Shown here one piece after another: positions 11,800 to 23,793 of a stretch of DNA of 64,000 nucleotides. The notes beneath the pieces are model-generated. The model did no database searches. It was not told the origin of the DNA and was given only the letters and a program-made list of their open reading frames with translations. This stretch comes from Gentiana macrophylla (taxonomy: Eukaryota > Streptophyta > Magnoliopsida > Gentianales > Gentianaceae): contig CM047808.1 of the NCBI GenBank assembly GCA_026214975.1, positions 4,453,262 through 4,517,261 of the forward strand, in the 5' to 3' direction. How positions within the stretch are numbered: the stretch's first letter is position 1; the number at the start of each line of letters is the position of its first letter. Both the position numbers and the translations under genes were made by a program.

Positions 11800-12556
11800 T
11801 ATTATGTAGATATTTAATATAGACCTATTATTATCGACTATCAATTTAATATCTCTCGATTAAATTCATGACTCTTCATATGACTTTTATGTTTGAGTAG
11901 ATGCCTCAAACCTTTTGGTAGATACCACATTACTACTAGGGGTGGACCTACGATCATAAGGGTGGTGTCAGTTTCTTAACTATGATCCGGAAAAAAAAAA
12001 TTGTATTAAACCGATATTATAATTTTGTTTTAGATTACTAATATCACAAATGATAATTCGAATTTCTTTTGATTTTCCAAGGAAGTCCGCTACTGGATAC
12101 CACCCAACCCACTTCTCCCTCCCCCCGCAACTCTTTTGCCTCCACGCCCCTCCCCACTCCTACCTCCTCATGTTTTTAGATTCTAAAAATCGACAACATT
12201 GTAAGACAAATTAGTGACATACTACTAAAGAATATTGAAAGCCATGGTCACGAGACATGCAATATAAGATGCAAAACATAATATTATATTAATTAAAAAC
12301 AAATCCAAAGCATAATCAAATTGGTTGAAGTCACGCGACATCACGTGATAGCTAGCTTGCACATGATTATATAGGAGAAGAAAATTAATTAATTAGTTAA
12401 TTACAGTAGATGAACTAATCCAAAATATTATTATTATTATTAATTCCCCGTTGGTTCCTGTCACGCGGCATCACGTGATGGCCTTGGACATTTTTGCCAC
12501 ACAAAATAGATCTTATTATAATTAATTGCTTAATCAATAAAATTAAGTAATTTGAG
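11800..12556. other. Intergenic with paired CACGTG dyads
   Basis: AT-rich sequence without genes. Two nearly identical 20-mers, TCACGCGRCATCACGTGATR, lie at 12331-12350 and 12461-12480, each with a G-box-like CACGTG core inside the palindrome ATCACGTGAT. The last 16 bases (12541-12556) are the left direct repeat of the retroposon that follows. Confidence 0.5.
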
Positions 12557-12559
12557 GTT

Positions 12560-12598
<39 letters not shown>

Positions 12599-12807
12599 CT
12601 TAAAGCCCTGGTATACGGAATCCAGCTGGTCCATTAATCAGGAGTTCGGCCGGGTCGTCTTCTGGGCTGATTCTAACTCTTATTCAAGTGTAAGCGCACC
12701 AAAATTTCTCTTTCAGCGTGTTTGAGTAATTAATTTGAGTTTTTTTTTTTTTTTTTTTCATTTCAGAGAAAAATGATTTTTTTTTTTTTTTTTTTTTACA
12801 AAAAAAG
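12557..12807 (-). mobile_element. Short retroposon with poly(A) tail and 16-bp flanking repeats
   Basis: The insert lies between perfect 16-bp direct repeats AATTAAGTAATTTGAG (12541-12556 and 12808-12823). On the plus strand it begins with a T run of nearly 40 bases, the complement of a 3' poly(A) tail. About 120 bp of unique sequence follow (12599-12720), then two more T-rich tracts. This is what target-primed reverse transcription of a short RNA leaves. A third related flank (GAGTAATTAATTTGAG at about 12724) suggests a second event at the same site. No tRNA-like boxes are clear. Confidence 0.6.
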
Positions 12808-12823
12808 AATTAAGTAATTTGAG

Positions 12824-13202
12824 TTGAAAAATGGTGCATGTTATTCTTACAAAGGAAAGAAAATTACACACCCATATGGTTTTATATATTTATAAAGTTT
12901 GTCTATTATTTTAGCACTTGCAATATAATATGTTGATGATAAATATAGATTTTTACCCTAAGAAAATATGGATATTATAGATCCACATAAAATGTAAATG
13001 CATCCATGTGTTACATCTACTACGATCTGAAATAATTGACATATTCAATTCTTGGCTATTTTCAAACTTTTTCCTTCTTGTTTGTGATTGACCTCTTTGT
13101 TTTTCTATTTAACAAAGGTTGGTTTGTATTTTTATTATTTATTTATTAATTTAGCTAGTTTTATGATGACAAATATTGATCTTTAACAAGTATTGTGTTT
13201 TT

Positions 13203-13234
<32 letters not shown>

Positions 13235-15406
13235 AAGTATAGTGTTTTATTCTAAATCCCTTTTTTCCTTTCTCCAAGTCATCCACAATGATCTTCCCCT
13301 TCTTTTCTTATGCCATGTATAATGTTAATCTATTCCATCTCCATGTACAAGAAAAGGGATAATATTTGATAGTGTAGCTTGTCTCTTAGAGTTCCCATTA
13401 ACATGTGGGTTCAATCATATATAATAACCAAATGATGATGCTTGATTAAAATAGAGGACATTTTTAAAGGCATCACATCAAATTTATCATTACGCATAAG
13501 GGCACTCCGATGCATGTATATTTTTAAACCTTTTTATGGTGTCTCAAATAAAAACTAATTAAACATAACAGTGATATATTTTAATTTCATTCATAACTAT
13601 ATATAAGATAAAGACATCTGACATTAATCTGAACCAAACACTTAACACCAATCTAAGCTATACGCTCGTAGATTCTTTAATAGCACATAATATGATACTT
13701 TGGATTAAAAATATAAAAATAATAAACGCAACAATTATACACTCATGGTGTCGGTTACATATCGAATACATGATACACATCGGATATATACTTAGGATAC
13801 ACATCTGAGGGCGAATTCATAATATTAACAATTGAATACGGGATATGTGAAATGAAAAACTATAATGAAAACTGAGTACCAACAATGAAGAAGACCAAAA
13901 TGCTGTTCATATTCGTATCCTATATTTTTTAAACCTGACGCACACATATCTCGTATCCGCGTATCCATATCGTGCAACTTAGGTTATTCTTACCTAGGGC
14001 CGGCCCTTATATGATAATGGAGAGGCAGCCGTCTTAAGCCAAGCAGTCTTGAGGAGGCCCAACGGCACATTTTCGCTAAAAGAAAAAAATTCTGTGTATA
14101 TTCAATCCGATCCAACCTAATATAATATGTAAATTATTTTTTTGATAAATGCCCAATTTTTTTTTACTCCAATCGATAAAGGTCCAATAAATTTTTTTAC
14201 TTGTTTCTAAATATCTTTAGAAAAACTACTTTGTAAAAGAGGTTTTGAATTTATCAATAAATTGAATTTTGTATTTACGGATGTTAAAACGCGATAAGTA
14301 TGTTTTTTTCAAAACAAAAAAAAAACAATTTCAACTAAAACGCCCAATCGGATTGAATATCTCGGGAAATTTCAACCACCCTCTCCATCTCCCATTTTTT
14401 ACTCATTCCCTCTTTTTTCAACTCTAGCATGCAGCATATAGAGTATCTCGGGAAGTTTTTGCATACACCGTATCTACTACGTGCGGATAGTCTCAAGTGG
14501 CACCATGTGTATTTCACGATTTCATTCTCAAGACTTAAACCGTGTGTGGCTCGACGATCGTGTCACCTCATATATCACGGCGTAGACGCGTCACCCAAAA
14601 ATTTCACGAGTATCTCATGTCGTTCTCAGTATGATAAAAATTACACAAGTCATTATCAGTGAAAAAGTACTAACCAGACTTAACAAGCTAACAATACATC
14701 ATTATCATAGAAATAATTAGTCAAGAATGTACATATGGCTTGTAGTTATTATTATTATTATTTTTTCTTTTCATAAAGTCGTTTTGTTTGGGACGTTTTT
14801 TTATCGCCATTTACGAAAAGTACAATTAATTGGAATTTCGTTAATTGATGTAATATTATTAGGGTTATGATAAAGTGAAACTTAATGTATATAAATGTAA
14901 AAATATTAGATCATTTGATGAAATTCGAAGGATTAATTAAACTTTTCGTAAATGATTAAAATCAAATGTCCCAACAAAAATGGGAAGAGATGAAATATTT
15001 ATTTATTATTATTATTTTCTATTTATTTATTTTGTACATATGCCTTGTTGTTATTATTATTATTATTTATTTATTTATTTTGTACCATACTACTATTCAT
15101 TGCCATTCTGACAATCAGATGGCTGTGTTATGTATGTCCAACTGTTATCATATACATTTGATATGAATTTAAAATAGTTTAATGGTGTCATAGATTATGT
15201 CTAGCCATAGAAGAAGTTTTGAGCTACCATGCTATGATACCTTCCCTCCTGTTAAAAAAAGAAATATATTAATTTACAACTCATTCAGATCTAGATCCAA
15301 ACTTTTTATCTCTGCAAATTTTTTAATTGATCAATTAAAAATCTTTTAACTCCTTTTATGTGATGGTTATTATTCTTTTGACTTAGGCAAAAACATATTT
15401 ATCAAG
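12824..15406. other. Intergenic, no gene recognised
   Basis: AT-rich, with an A29 tract at about 13205-13233 and a perfect 12-bp palindrome AGGGCCGGCCCT at 13996-14007 that resembles the ends of some plant DNA transposons. The short frames at 14335-14662 and 14966-15166 have no motif. Confidence 0.4.
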
Positions 15407-16640
15407 GTTTTTTTTATTTTTTTTTAATTTTTATTTTTAACAGCAAAAGAGTATTTATTAAAAATATCTAGCAAAGTGCTAGAAATAGTACATAGGTTAC
15501 ACAATGCAATCCAAATTAAAAACTAATACTCCAAACCAATCGAACACAAAAGAGTAGGTACACAAAATCCCTATCCCCAATACTATACCAAAAATTAAGC
15601 CAAAGGATGCCTTCTCCAATCCTCCCAATCGATTGAGGTGTTCTTCTTTCTTCCGGTTATCCAAGTGAAGCAGCAAGTTTGAATAAAAGCAATGAATTTT
15701 CAACTAGAAAAAGGTATCGAGTTGAACACAAACTTATTTCGGACCAGCCAAATGGACCACAAAGTTACTTTCCTAATAGAGTCCCATATCCAAAACTTCT
15801 CCCCAAGCTGCACCGACGAAGGAATAAAAGCAATAAACTGATCCCATTCCCTAAAAGACGTGCAAGAAATAGAAGTCCAAGCTGAGATTTTAATCCAAAT
15901 AGCAGTAGAAAAACGGCAACGGAGGAAAGGTGAGCCACATCTTCATCATCTAAGTTACAAAGAGGGCAAAGAATGTTGTTGAGTTGTACACCTCGCTTCG
16001 CAATATTGACGCGGGTTGGAAAACGATTATGAGTAGCTTTCCAGTTAAAAACATTCACTTTTGAAGGGACCAAATTATTCCAACACCAAGCTATTGAAGA
16101 CGCGCCATTTACATTTTCGTTGATTATGAGTTTTTTTAGCTTAGCCACAGAAAAAACACCATTGGAGTCAAGCCTTCAAATCCGGCTGTCTGAATCACCT
16201 GCAAGAAAAGATACATTTCCAACAAAAGCGCACAGGTCAACAAACTCTCCCAACTCCCTACCTCGCAACTCTCTTCTCCACCCCCACTCCCAATGCAAAA
16301 GCCATCAACAAAACTCCCTCTATCACTAATTAAACAATCTTTATTACTCTCAAAACGAAAAAGTCGTGGGAAACAAGTGTCCAACGAGCTTTCCCCCACC
16401 CAAGAGTCTTTCCAAAATCTGACTAAGTTCCCCTCCCCGACCTTCCACCCAAGTGAAGATAAAGTTTAACCCCTCTTTTTTCGATAGCAAAACCATTTCT
16501 ATGAATCCCCGTCCAAACATTTCCACATCCACCCCTCAAAGCTCCCTCCCTAAAGCCCCCATCACTACCATACACAGTAGGGACATGAAAGATGGAGAAA
16601 TAGTACAAGGGTAGGCATCCCAGAAAAGCTTTAATCAAAC
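15407..16640 (-). mobile_element. Degraded L1-type LINE fragment
   Basis: Minus-strand frames give, in order, AFLGCLPLYYFSIFHVP (the post-RT LP-x-YYxS block), GESSLDTCFPRLFRFE (the W-x-G...PRLF block) and the zf-RVT domain, then an A-rich 3' end (T-rich at 15407-15440). Several frameshifts are visible. The RT core itself is missing. Confidence 0.85.
15765..16148 (-). pseudogene. LINE zf-RVT domain
   Basis: The frame contains WCWNNLVPSKVNVFNWKATH, then NRFPTRVNIAKRGV and CPLCNLDDEDVAHL. This matches the zf-RVT pattern (W-x-x-LVP-x-KV-x-F-x-W...R-x-PT...CPLC...E-x-x-xHL). The expected second Cys after HL is lost through a frame change. Confidence 0.88.
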
Positions 16641-17410
16641 CAAATTAATAAGGCATATATAACCATTGGTTTATATCCTCGATGAAACTCTAGGAATGAG
16701 ACAACAGGGCCTTTGGATTAGAGTTTAACCTTTTTTTTAGAGCGTTGAATTTATTGATGCAAGCAATTTGATGAGTCTGAATGAAATGAAATTAAGTGTA
16801 AATAGCCTGAGTGAGCCGGTTCTAATTATTTATAACCAACCTGTTTAAGATGGTTTCAAAATTCGAACATGAAACCGAACCGTGTCAACTATACAAATAC
16901 ATACGTGTTCATAGTTTGGGTGTGAGTCAACGTTATATTTAGGGCAAAAGACACTAAATACCTCTAAATTATTAGGATCGTAATAATTTGGATTTTGATG
17001 TTTAGTTTTAATAAATCAACCCTTAAACAACTTTTTAGTGACCCTAATCAGTATGTATTAAAACCTCATTATGATCATTTTTTTTATTATCATTTTTGAT
17101 TATGCTAATTTATTAGTCTCGTTTATAGAAGTTCAACACGACAAACATCTTGAAAAATGGACTTCAAATCCTTGCAGCATGACCAACTTTATCCACGATA
17201 CAAGATCAACTTTGACCACAAGTAATGCTAGTTCCGTAATAGTATTATCACAACGAAATTACACTAAAACATCTATTGATTATAGTGTATGACTTATTGA
17301 TTGATATAAGTCTCATTATGATCCGCAGTACACAGTTTGTTGTGTCACTTTCCGTGATCATTTTGTTGTGGATCAAATGTTTCCCTTAAAATATTCAACA
17401 AACAAGATTA

Positions 17411-17480
<70 letters not shown>

Positions 17481-17990
17481 AGACAATTAAAAAGATCAAA
17501 ATGTATTATACCATTTGATAATGGACATTATGAAATAATAATTATTATTATTAATATTATAACCAAAAAAACTTTAATTTACAATCTTTTGTGTATATAA
17601 ATCATACCACATGGGTGCTGCATTTGTTCTTTGTCGCCATACTAGACAAAGGATCTTCACCAATAGTGAAAAAAACATAGTTACTTGGCTTGTATATGTT
17701 TTCTGCAACCTTTTTGGCTGATAATACATTTACTAAAGCAATTAATTTACTGCAGGGATCTGTATCCTTCATAAATTATAAGTGCGAGAAATGTTGAAAG
17801 AAAAGTTACCACATAAAACAATACAAATCCAAAAGATAGTGTGTAACGATTTTCAAATGTAGCTTTGACAAGATTCTTTTTCCTTCATTTGCATCCAATC
17901 ATTGTGGCTAAAATTTGAAGGATTTTTTGAAATATGCTTGTGGGTATGATATATCTTTAAGTGGTATATAATGTATAAGTATGTGGATAT
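16641..17990. other. Intergenic with long (AT)n tract
   Basis: No gene seen. An (AT)n microsatellite runs from about 17412 to 17478. The 73-codon frame at 17071 has no motif. Confidence 0.45.
17412..17478. repeat. (AT)n microsatellite
   Basis: More than 30 consecutive AT units. Confidence 0.97.
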
Positions 17991-17999
17991 TGTAACGCC

Positions 18000-18217
18000 T
18001 TAAAACTCGGGTCTAGTGACCTTATTTGAGTCATTCGGCTTCAATGATCAAGCGATGGAGTAATATCGAGAGCTCGAGGGAAGCAACCCACACTGCAGCG
18101 GGAATAGAGCTGCTAGAGAGTTTTGATTGACCGCACATAGTACAAATGTCGTTCCCATTCGTAGGAAGACAATCATGCATACACGTCCAAAGAAAATGCA
18201 TTACAGGTGACATAAGT
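18000..18217 (-). pseudogene. LINE zf-RVT fragment, left half of a split LINE
   Basis: The minus-strand frame reads SPVMHFLWTCMHDCLPTNG and then ICTMCGQ, the core of a zf-RVT domain. Its upstream neighbour in the LINE lies about 26 kb away at 44346-44618. The fragment is cut at 18217 by the TRIM insertion, whose target duplication TAAGT is at 18213-18217. The far end near 18000 is truncated. Confidence 0.7.
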
Positions 18218-18521
18218 TGTTGAAGTGGTTAACATGTTAATTATCAATCTCCCTATCAGCATAAGTTTTTGGGAGAGATGATAGTTTAAAATTGTATTAG
18301 AGCGGGAGGTCATGAGATCAATCATTGCTTCCAATATTGTCTTTCCATTTATATTGTGTAAGTGTTGAAATCTCTTTGTTGGCCTTGCATGTGCCTTTAT
18401 ATGCATTTGAATGTAATATTGCCAATAGACTCACATTTGAGAAGGCGCATTGAAAGATTTAAGATGTTAATTATCAACTTCCCTATCAACTTAAGCTTTC
18501 AGAAGAGAGGGTAGTTCAACA
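18218..18521 (+). mobile_element. TRIM (terminal-repeat retrotransposon in miniature)
   Basis: Target duplication TAAGT is present at 18213-18217 and 18522-18526. The right terminal repeat (18363-18521, 159 bp) runs TGTTGAAATC...TAGTTCAACA. The left one (18218-18292) is an internally deleted version with the same ends. Directly after it, TTGTATTAGAGC (18293-18304) resembles the primer-binding site TGGTATCAGAGC for initiator tRNA-Met. The internal part is only 70 bp and codes for nothing, as is typical of TRIMs. Confidence 0.85.
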
Positions 18522-18654
18522 TAAGTCGAAGCTTCTAAACATTCCTCCAAGAGAGGGGTCCCTTCCTGATTACAACAAAGTAGTGTCAGGTATTGCACAT
18601 GCTAAATGACAGCCCGATCTCACAGAACTTTCAGAAGAGATGGTACTTCAACAT
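18522..18654. repeat. Chimeric LINE/TRIM tandem unit 1
   Basis: Minus-strand LINE sequence (18522-about 18629, the codons leading to the SGYHxACAxP block) joined to the tail of the TRIM terminal repeat (ACTTTCAGAAGAGATGG...TTCAACA). It ends at the insertion point of the large copia element. Related units follow at 42304-42526, 42527-44343 (interrupted) and 44344 onwards. Confidence 0.75.
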
Positions 18655-20440
18655 TGTTAGGTGTAGTGCCCGAAAGACAATTATCTAATTGTTTTTATTA
18701 ATAATTCATCTTATTATATGCATGTATGCTTATAATTAAGACACTACTGAAAACCCTAAGTACCTCGTTTATATAATCACATAACTCAGTGTATGGCTAT
18801 ACACAAGAGGATTGAGTTAGTGAGTTGTACTTAAAATTAACTTAGTCCGTAGCGTTTATTAACTCGAGCACGGGTCTCAAGATTAATTTGCTAATAATGC
18901 GCTAGAACACTTTAGGTGTGATGATTTTATCCGGAGGATCAAGCCGGTAATAGGGTACCTAGTGGGCATTTATATATGATGATAATCATATAGGGCTGGA
19001 CCGATTTGATTTGAGTTCTCGATATAATTCCGTGACCGAGAAGTCTTATCGAATCACAAGATGATCATATATGGATTAATCTCAATCCTGAAGTGATCAC
19101 AGAAAACTGCTTAGACTAGGGTAGAGTTTGATGTGTTAGTAAGGATCACTTCGCAGTATGTGGTCCAACACTTCTCGTTGGCTTTATTCTGTGATGAGTG
19201 AGTAGTACGTGCTATCACAGATAAGGAATCCATTCCTTCCTCGGGAAGTAGATGCATAGATTCTCTTATTTGTTAATCCTAAAGCGATCGATGGCTTGAT
19301 TCATTTTATATTAGATATGAACTAATTGATCACTAGGGGTTGATGGTAAATAAGGATAAGATGTTTAGAGAAGGGTTTACGGAGATATCCCGAATCGTAA
19401 CGAGCGATCATGGAGGATTTATCCGTATGTAATGATTATATCGGTGGACGCTTATCAACTCATAGTTGAGTATAAGTTGTCTATATTGATTGAGTTCATT
19501 TGGGTTTATGGTGGTGTAATCCCGGAATTAATAGATTGAATATTATTGTTCGGTCCGACGAATAATTTTATTTAATTTATTGTAATTACATTGAATACGG
19601 GTCCATAATTAAGCGACGTGGCTCTAATATAAAGATATATGTTTTCTCGTTGTTTCACCTCAATTAATATTAAATAGTTGATTGATTTGTTTAATAGATA
19701 TGTTGATTAATTGTTTAGTTGGATTTAGATAATTAAATACATGGAAAAGAATTTTTAAGTAATTTCGCCCATTTGTGATAAAAATGCGTATGGCCTATTT
19801 TAGGGTTAGGCGCATTTTTTTGTTATTTATTATTGTTGGGAAATTTGTTTTCTTGATAAATAATAAGACATGTGATTAAATTATTTATTTGTTAAATAAT
19901 TTAAGGAAAAGAAAATCTCTTATATATCCTTATTAATTTGGGAATATTCTAGATTTATCTTTTTAAGGAAAATGATTATTTTGATTGATTTTGTATTAAT
20001 TAAATAATGCCTTGGAGACTAGGATTTCTCTCCTATATAAAAAGAGTTCTCTTAAGCCTAAGATCAGATGATAATTTCGAAAATTATAAGGAGTATTTGG
20101 CTTTGATATTTCGGCCTAAATACTAGGGTTTTGAGTTGGGATAATCCTTGGGATTATTCCGGTAGCATATCGAGGAGGTCCGGCGGATTGAAACACCATC
20201 CACCTGGTGGTGCTTGGAGACACACGTTGGAAGACTTTGGCTTCTCAACTAGGCTCTCAACTAGCTCGGATTGGATTGACCTTGTTCTTAGCGTTTTGCA
20301 CCATAAAAATGTAGGTAATCTAACCCCCTCATAGGTTAGATTTATTATTTATGTATTTTGATTGTTTAGATCTAGATCTTGTACTTTCCGCTGCGTAATC
20401 GGGTGGATCTTTGATCCATCCGGCGATATTACATCCTACA
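18655..20440 (+). repeat. 5' LTR of the copia-type element
   Basis: 1786 bp, TG...CA ends. A TATA-like box CCTATATAAAAAG lies at about 20031-20043. The end includes TACTTTCCGCTGCG, a word common near the ends of plant copia LTRs. It aligns throughout with the 3' LTR, with scattered substitutions and small indels. Confidence 0.95.
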
Positions 20441-20442
20441 AG

Positions 20443-20455
20443 TGGTATCGGAGCC
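20443..20455 (+). other. Primer-binding site (tRNA-iMet type) of the copia-type element
   Basis: TGGTATCGGAGCC lies two bases after the 5' LTR. It differs by one base from TGGTATCAGAGCC, the usual complement of the initiator tRNA-Met 3' end. Confidence 0.9.
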
Positions 20456-20745
20456 TTTGATCTATCAATCAAAGTATGTGAATTTTAGATCTAGGAGTGG
20501 AAAAACATGTTTTAGATGTTTTTTTTTATATATTTCGTGTGTATGTATGATTGCATCGAAATTATATCATGATGAATGCCTTTTGTGATTGTCTTGGTTG
20601 AAGAGATGGATTGGGGTTGGTATTATTTACTCGTTAGATCTATTTTAAACTCATATAAATTCATTTATATGAGTATAGGAAATTTAATTTTAGTTTCCTA
20701 GAAGTAGATCTGTGTTGTTGCTGTTAGTTTTTTTTTAATTTATTT

Positions 20746-21290
20746 CCGGAGATTGAGCCGTTGAAACGACAATCCCTCCGGTTAGAATGAAGAATAAAAG
20801 TTGAAGAACAGGCCCTCAAAATTTCTTTGTCGATCGGACTCCATCTCGATGTTCAACCGTTGCGATAAAGTTGCTTCTGTGTCGTAAAAGCACTGCAGCC
20901 CCAGCTGTCTGTTCATCAAATTTCTGGAAGAGATTGGACCGTTGAAACGAAGATCCGACCATTCATATTGACTATCAAGAAATTTTAAACAATCCCTAAA
21001 AATTTCGGGTCGATTGGGTTTTGTCTCGATGCCCGATCGGCTCCGGGAAGACACTGATGCACCGCAGTTATAAACAGATGTAGCAGTTGGATCGGCGGCT
21101 TCCTGGGATAAATTGGGCCATCAAAACTCGGATCCAACCGTCCATATTGAAGAAGGAGGAGTGTAGAACAGATCCATAATTTTTCGTGACGGTCAAAGTT
21201 CTTTTGGATGTCCGATCATCGATAAAACGCAGCAGCAACATATTAGAAAATAGTTAACCCTAGTTAGGGTTCGTTTTTTCTTTAATAGGT
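20746..21290 (+). repeat. Three diverged tandem repeats in the copia leader
   Basis: Three units of about 175-180 bp start near 20746, 20928 and 21102. Each runs: GAGATTG-like start, CCGTTGAAACGA or its variant, GATCCGACC, a purine-rich stretch, TTTCGGGTCGAT-like words, and TCTCGATGCCCGATC or its variant. No coding frame is conserved. The array sits where gag would be expected to begin. Confidence 0.7.
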
Positions 21291-21745
21291 TAGATACGGG
21301 GGTACCAACGGTCCATCTCGGTGTTTATTTTTCCGTATTTTTTTTCATGTATGATCGAAATTATGTGATAGAAACCGGAAAATTGCCATGACATGCATCA
21401 TATCATGAATCCACTCCAATGCATACATGTAGCTAGTTTATTTCGAATAAATTAGGCATGTATAACTCGTATAATTAGTTAAAAGTTTATTTAATTAATA
21501 TGTGGTAGTTAATTAATTAAGTAACTAATTATTAAAAAACCGAGGAACCGGGTTTTGTCAATCATTACGATTTTAGTGATGGATTCTCGGTGAATCTCAC
21601 TTAGATAAATCGTTGAGTTTTCGGTGATGGCTCCTCGAAGAAGCCACCTTAAACAGAAACGAGATTACGCTTTGGTTGACAACATAGAAATAAGAAAATC
21701 TTAGTACATGGGTTCGGAAATGGTCTAACCATGGTTGGGTGAGTT

Positions 21746-23271
21746 TGTTAAGGGTGAATTTTATACGATTTATAACGCTATATTCTATGGTATTTTTCCC
21801 CGTATTTGTATTAATTTGCATAAGAAACGAGTGTTTAATCGATATATTGAGTAAATGAGGTTTTTAATGAGTTAATCGCAAAATTGGTTAATTTTGGTGT
21901 TTTTAATATGATTTTATGATTATTTGGACATTATTACATTTTGCGATGTTTTTATGTGTTATAGATACATGTTTGAGGCTCAAGAGATGATCAAAAGTTG
22001 ATTAAGTTCGAGTTAATTGATGATAAAAGAGATAATGAAGGAATGAGATAGAGGAAAAAGAGATAAAGATCAAGAAATCAAAATTCGATCCAATGAACGA
22101 AGCGTTCGTGTCCCGCCCAGAGTGGGACGGGCGTTTGATAAAGCAGACGGGCGTCGGTGGTGCGATTTTGATCTGCAGAGTTTGGACTTTGTCACGAACG
22201 GGCGTGCTCAAGCGATCTCAGATCTATCCGGACGGGCGTTCCTGAGAGCGGACGAGCGTCCGTCGGCCGACTTAGTGAAACCAACTTCAAAACTCTATAT
22301 ATAGCAGCTGTTTTCTCCACATATGAGACACAATATACACATTATTCGAAACCCTAAACCTAGGGGCGGCTTTAGGCTGCGTTTTTCTTCCTTTTATTCC
22401 AGTTTTATGCACTTTAGATCTAGATTAAATTAGCTATTTTTTATGCACTGTTTCTGCAATTTTAAGTTGCTGAGGATGTTCAGGAGCTAAACGCTTCATC
22501 AAATGAGTATTGTGAAGCCATCCAACAACTGTTGATTTCGTTTTCATCGATTATACTGTGAGTTCTTATTAAAGGTTGTTTCTTTATTCATGTTTACTAT
22601 GTTTAATTGCTCTTATATCGGAAGATATGCATGTGTCGATTGTTTATTGTTGATGGAAATCTCTATAAACCTTAGATCACCATGAATAGGAATAGTATTT
22701 GAATCTATCTTAACGGAAGTTAATAGGTTTAATTGCTAGATTATAAACATAAAGTTTACACCTTTGGTTAGAAAACGCGTTAATCTTGAATTGGAAGATA
22801 ATGGATTAATAGATGGACTTTCTAAGGAATTAGGGTTCATATTTAGATGAGGTGAATCACAACTTAGATAAAAACCACAATATAATCGAGATAGGAAATC
22901 AATGCTTGTTGGATAGGTGGATCAATCCTCGTTTGTTCGTTATACATTTAATTTAAATCCTTAGAAACTTGAATTTGTCTAGTTAGTTTACTTTTATTTG
23001 CATCTTAGATTAGTTTAGTTAAAGGTTCGCAACCCGTATTCTTCCTAGCTTTGGACTATATCCTCTGTCTAGTTTTATTTTCGGCTTTGTTCTGTTTTAT
23101 TCGTTGTTTATATTAGTTTCGTGACATAGTTTAGGTTAGACAAAAACTAGGAATCACAATCGCCAGTTCCCCGTAAGATCGACCCGGCATTAACCACTAT
23201 TACTACGATCCTTATACTTGAGGTAAACCGGATTATTACTTGTTTGTTTTGTGTTAATAAAATCCGTGACA
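21746..23271 (+). repeat. 5' LTR of the Athila-type element
   Basis: 1526 bp. A cluster of GACGGGCG words (22124-22266) is followed 30 bp later by a TATA box TATATATA (22296-22303). Downstream is a CT-rich leader-like stretch. The LTR ends next to the tRNA-Asp primer-binding site. Confidence 0.96.
22296..22303 (+). promoter_or_regulatory. TATA box of the Athila 5' LTR
   Basis: TATATATA lies within CTCTATATATAGCAG directly downstream of the GACGGGCG cluster. The equivalent box in the 3' LTR is at 35092-35099. Confidence 0.75.
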
Positions 23272-23277
23272 AGTTTT

Positions 23278-23295
23278 TGGCGCCGTTGCCGGGGA
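23278..23295 (+). other. Primer-binding site (tRNA-Asp type) of the Athila element
   Basis: TGGCGCCGTTGCCGGGGA begins six bases after the 5' LTR and is complementary to the 3' end of plant tRNA-Asp (GTC) including CCA. This site is usual for Athila-lineage elements. Confidence 0.95.
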
Positions 23296-23793
23296 ACCGG
23301 ACGGTTGTCTAGTTTTTGTTTTCCTGTTTTTAATTTTATTTCTTGTTTTAGGTAGATAATTAGGGTTTTTAGTTAGGGTTTAAGGTCTTCTTTAGTTCTC
23401 TTGTGATTAGATTTTCTTTCTGTCGGTTTTGCTATCTATCTCTTTTCTTTCTCTGTTTTTTCCTTAACCCCTTTTTCTTTTCTGCAATTTTCTGCTTCTG
23501 TTCTAGTTTTCCCGCTACCAAACGGGCGTTTAGGATCTTCGACGCCCGTCCGCAGGAAAACTTTCAATCCTGTTCTGTTTCCATTCACTTAGACGAGCGT
23601 CCATAAAATTTGGACGCCCGTTCAAGTTTTCTGAGGACCCGACGAGCGTTTGGGCGTCCGAACGCCCGTCCAGTCTAAAAGTTGGGCAGACGCCCGTCTG
23701 TTTCATCCTTTTCTGTTCTTAGGCTTTAATTTTTAGTTTAGGTTTTTGATTTCTTAGTCTTTAGGTTGCTTTCACTTGTTTTTGGTCCGGTTT

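Noticed and set aside
17991..18040. Possible LTR start TGTAACGCCTTAAAACTCGG
   Set aside because: It resembles chromovirus LTR starts, but only about 50 bp precede the LINE fragment and no partner end was found.
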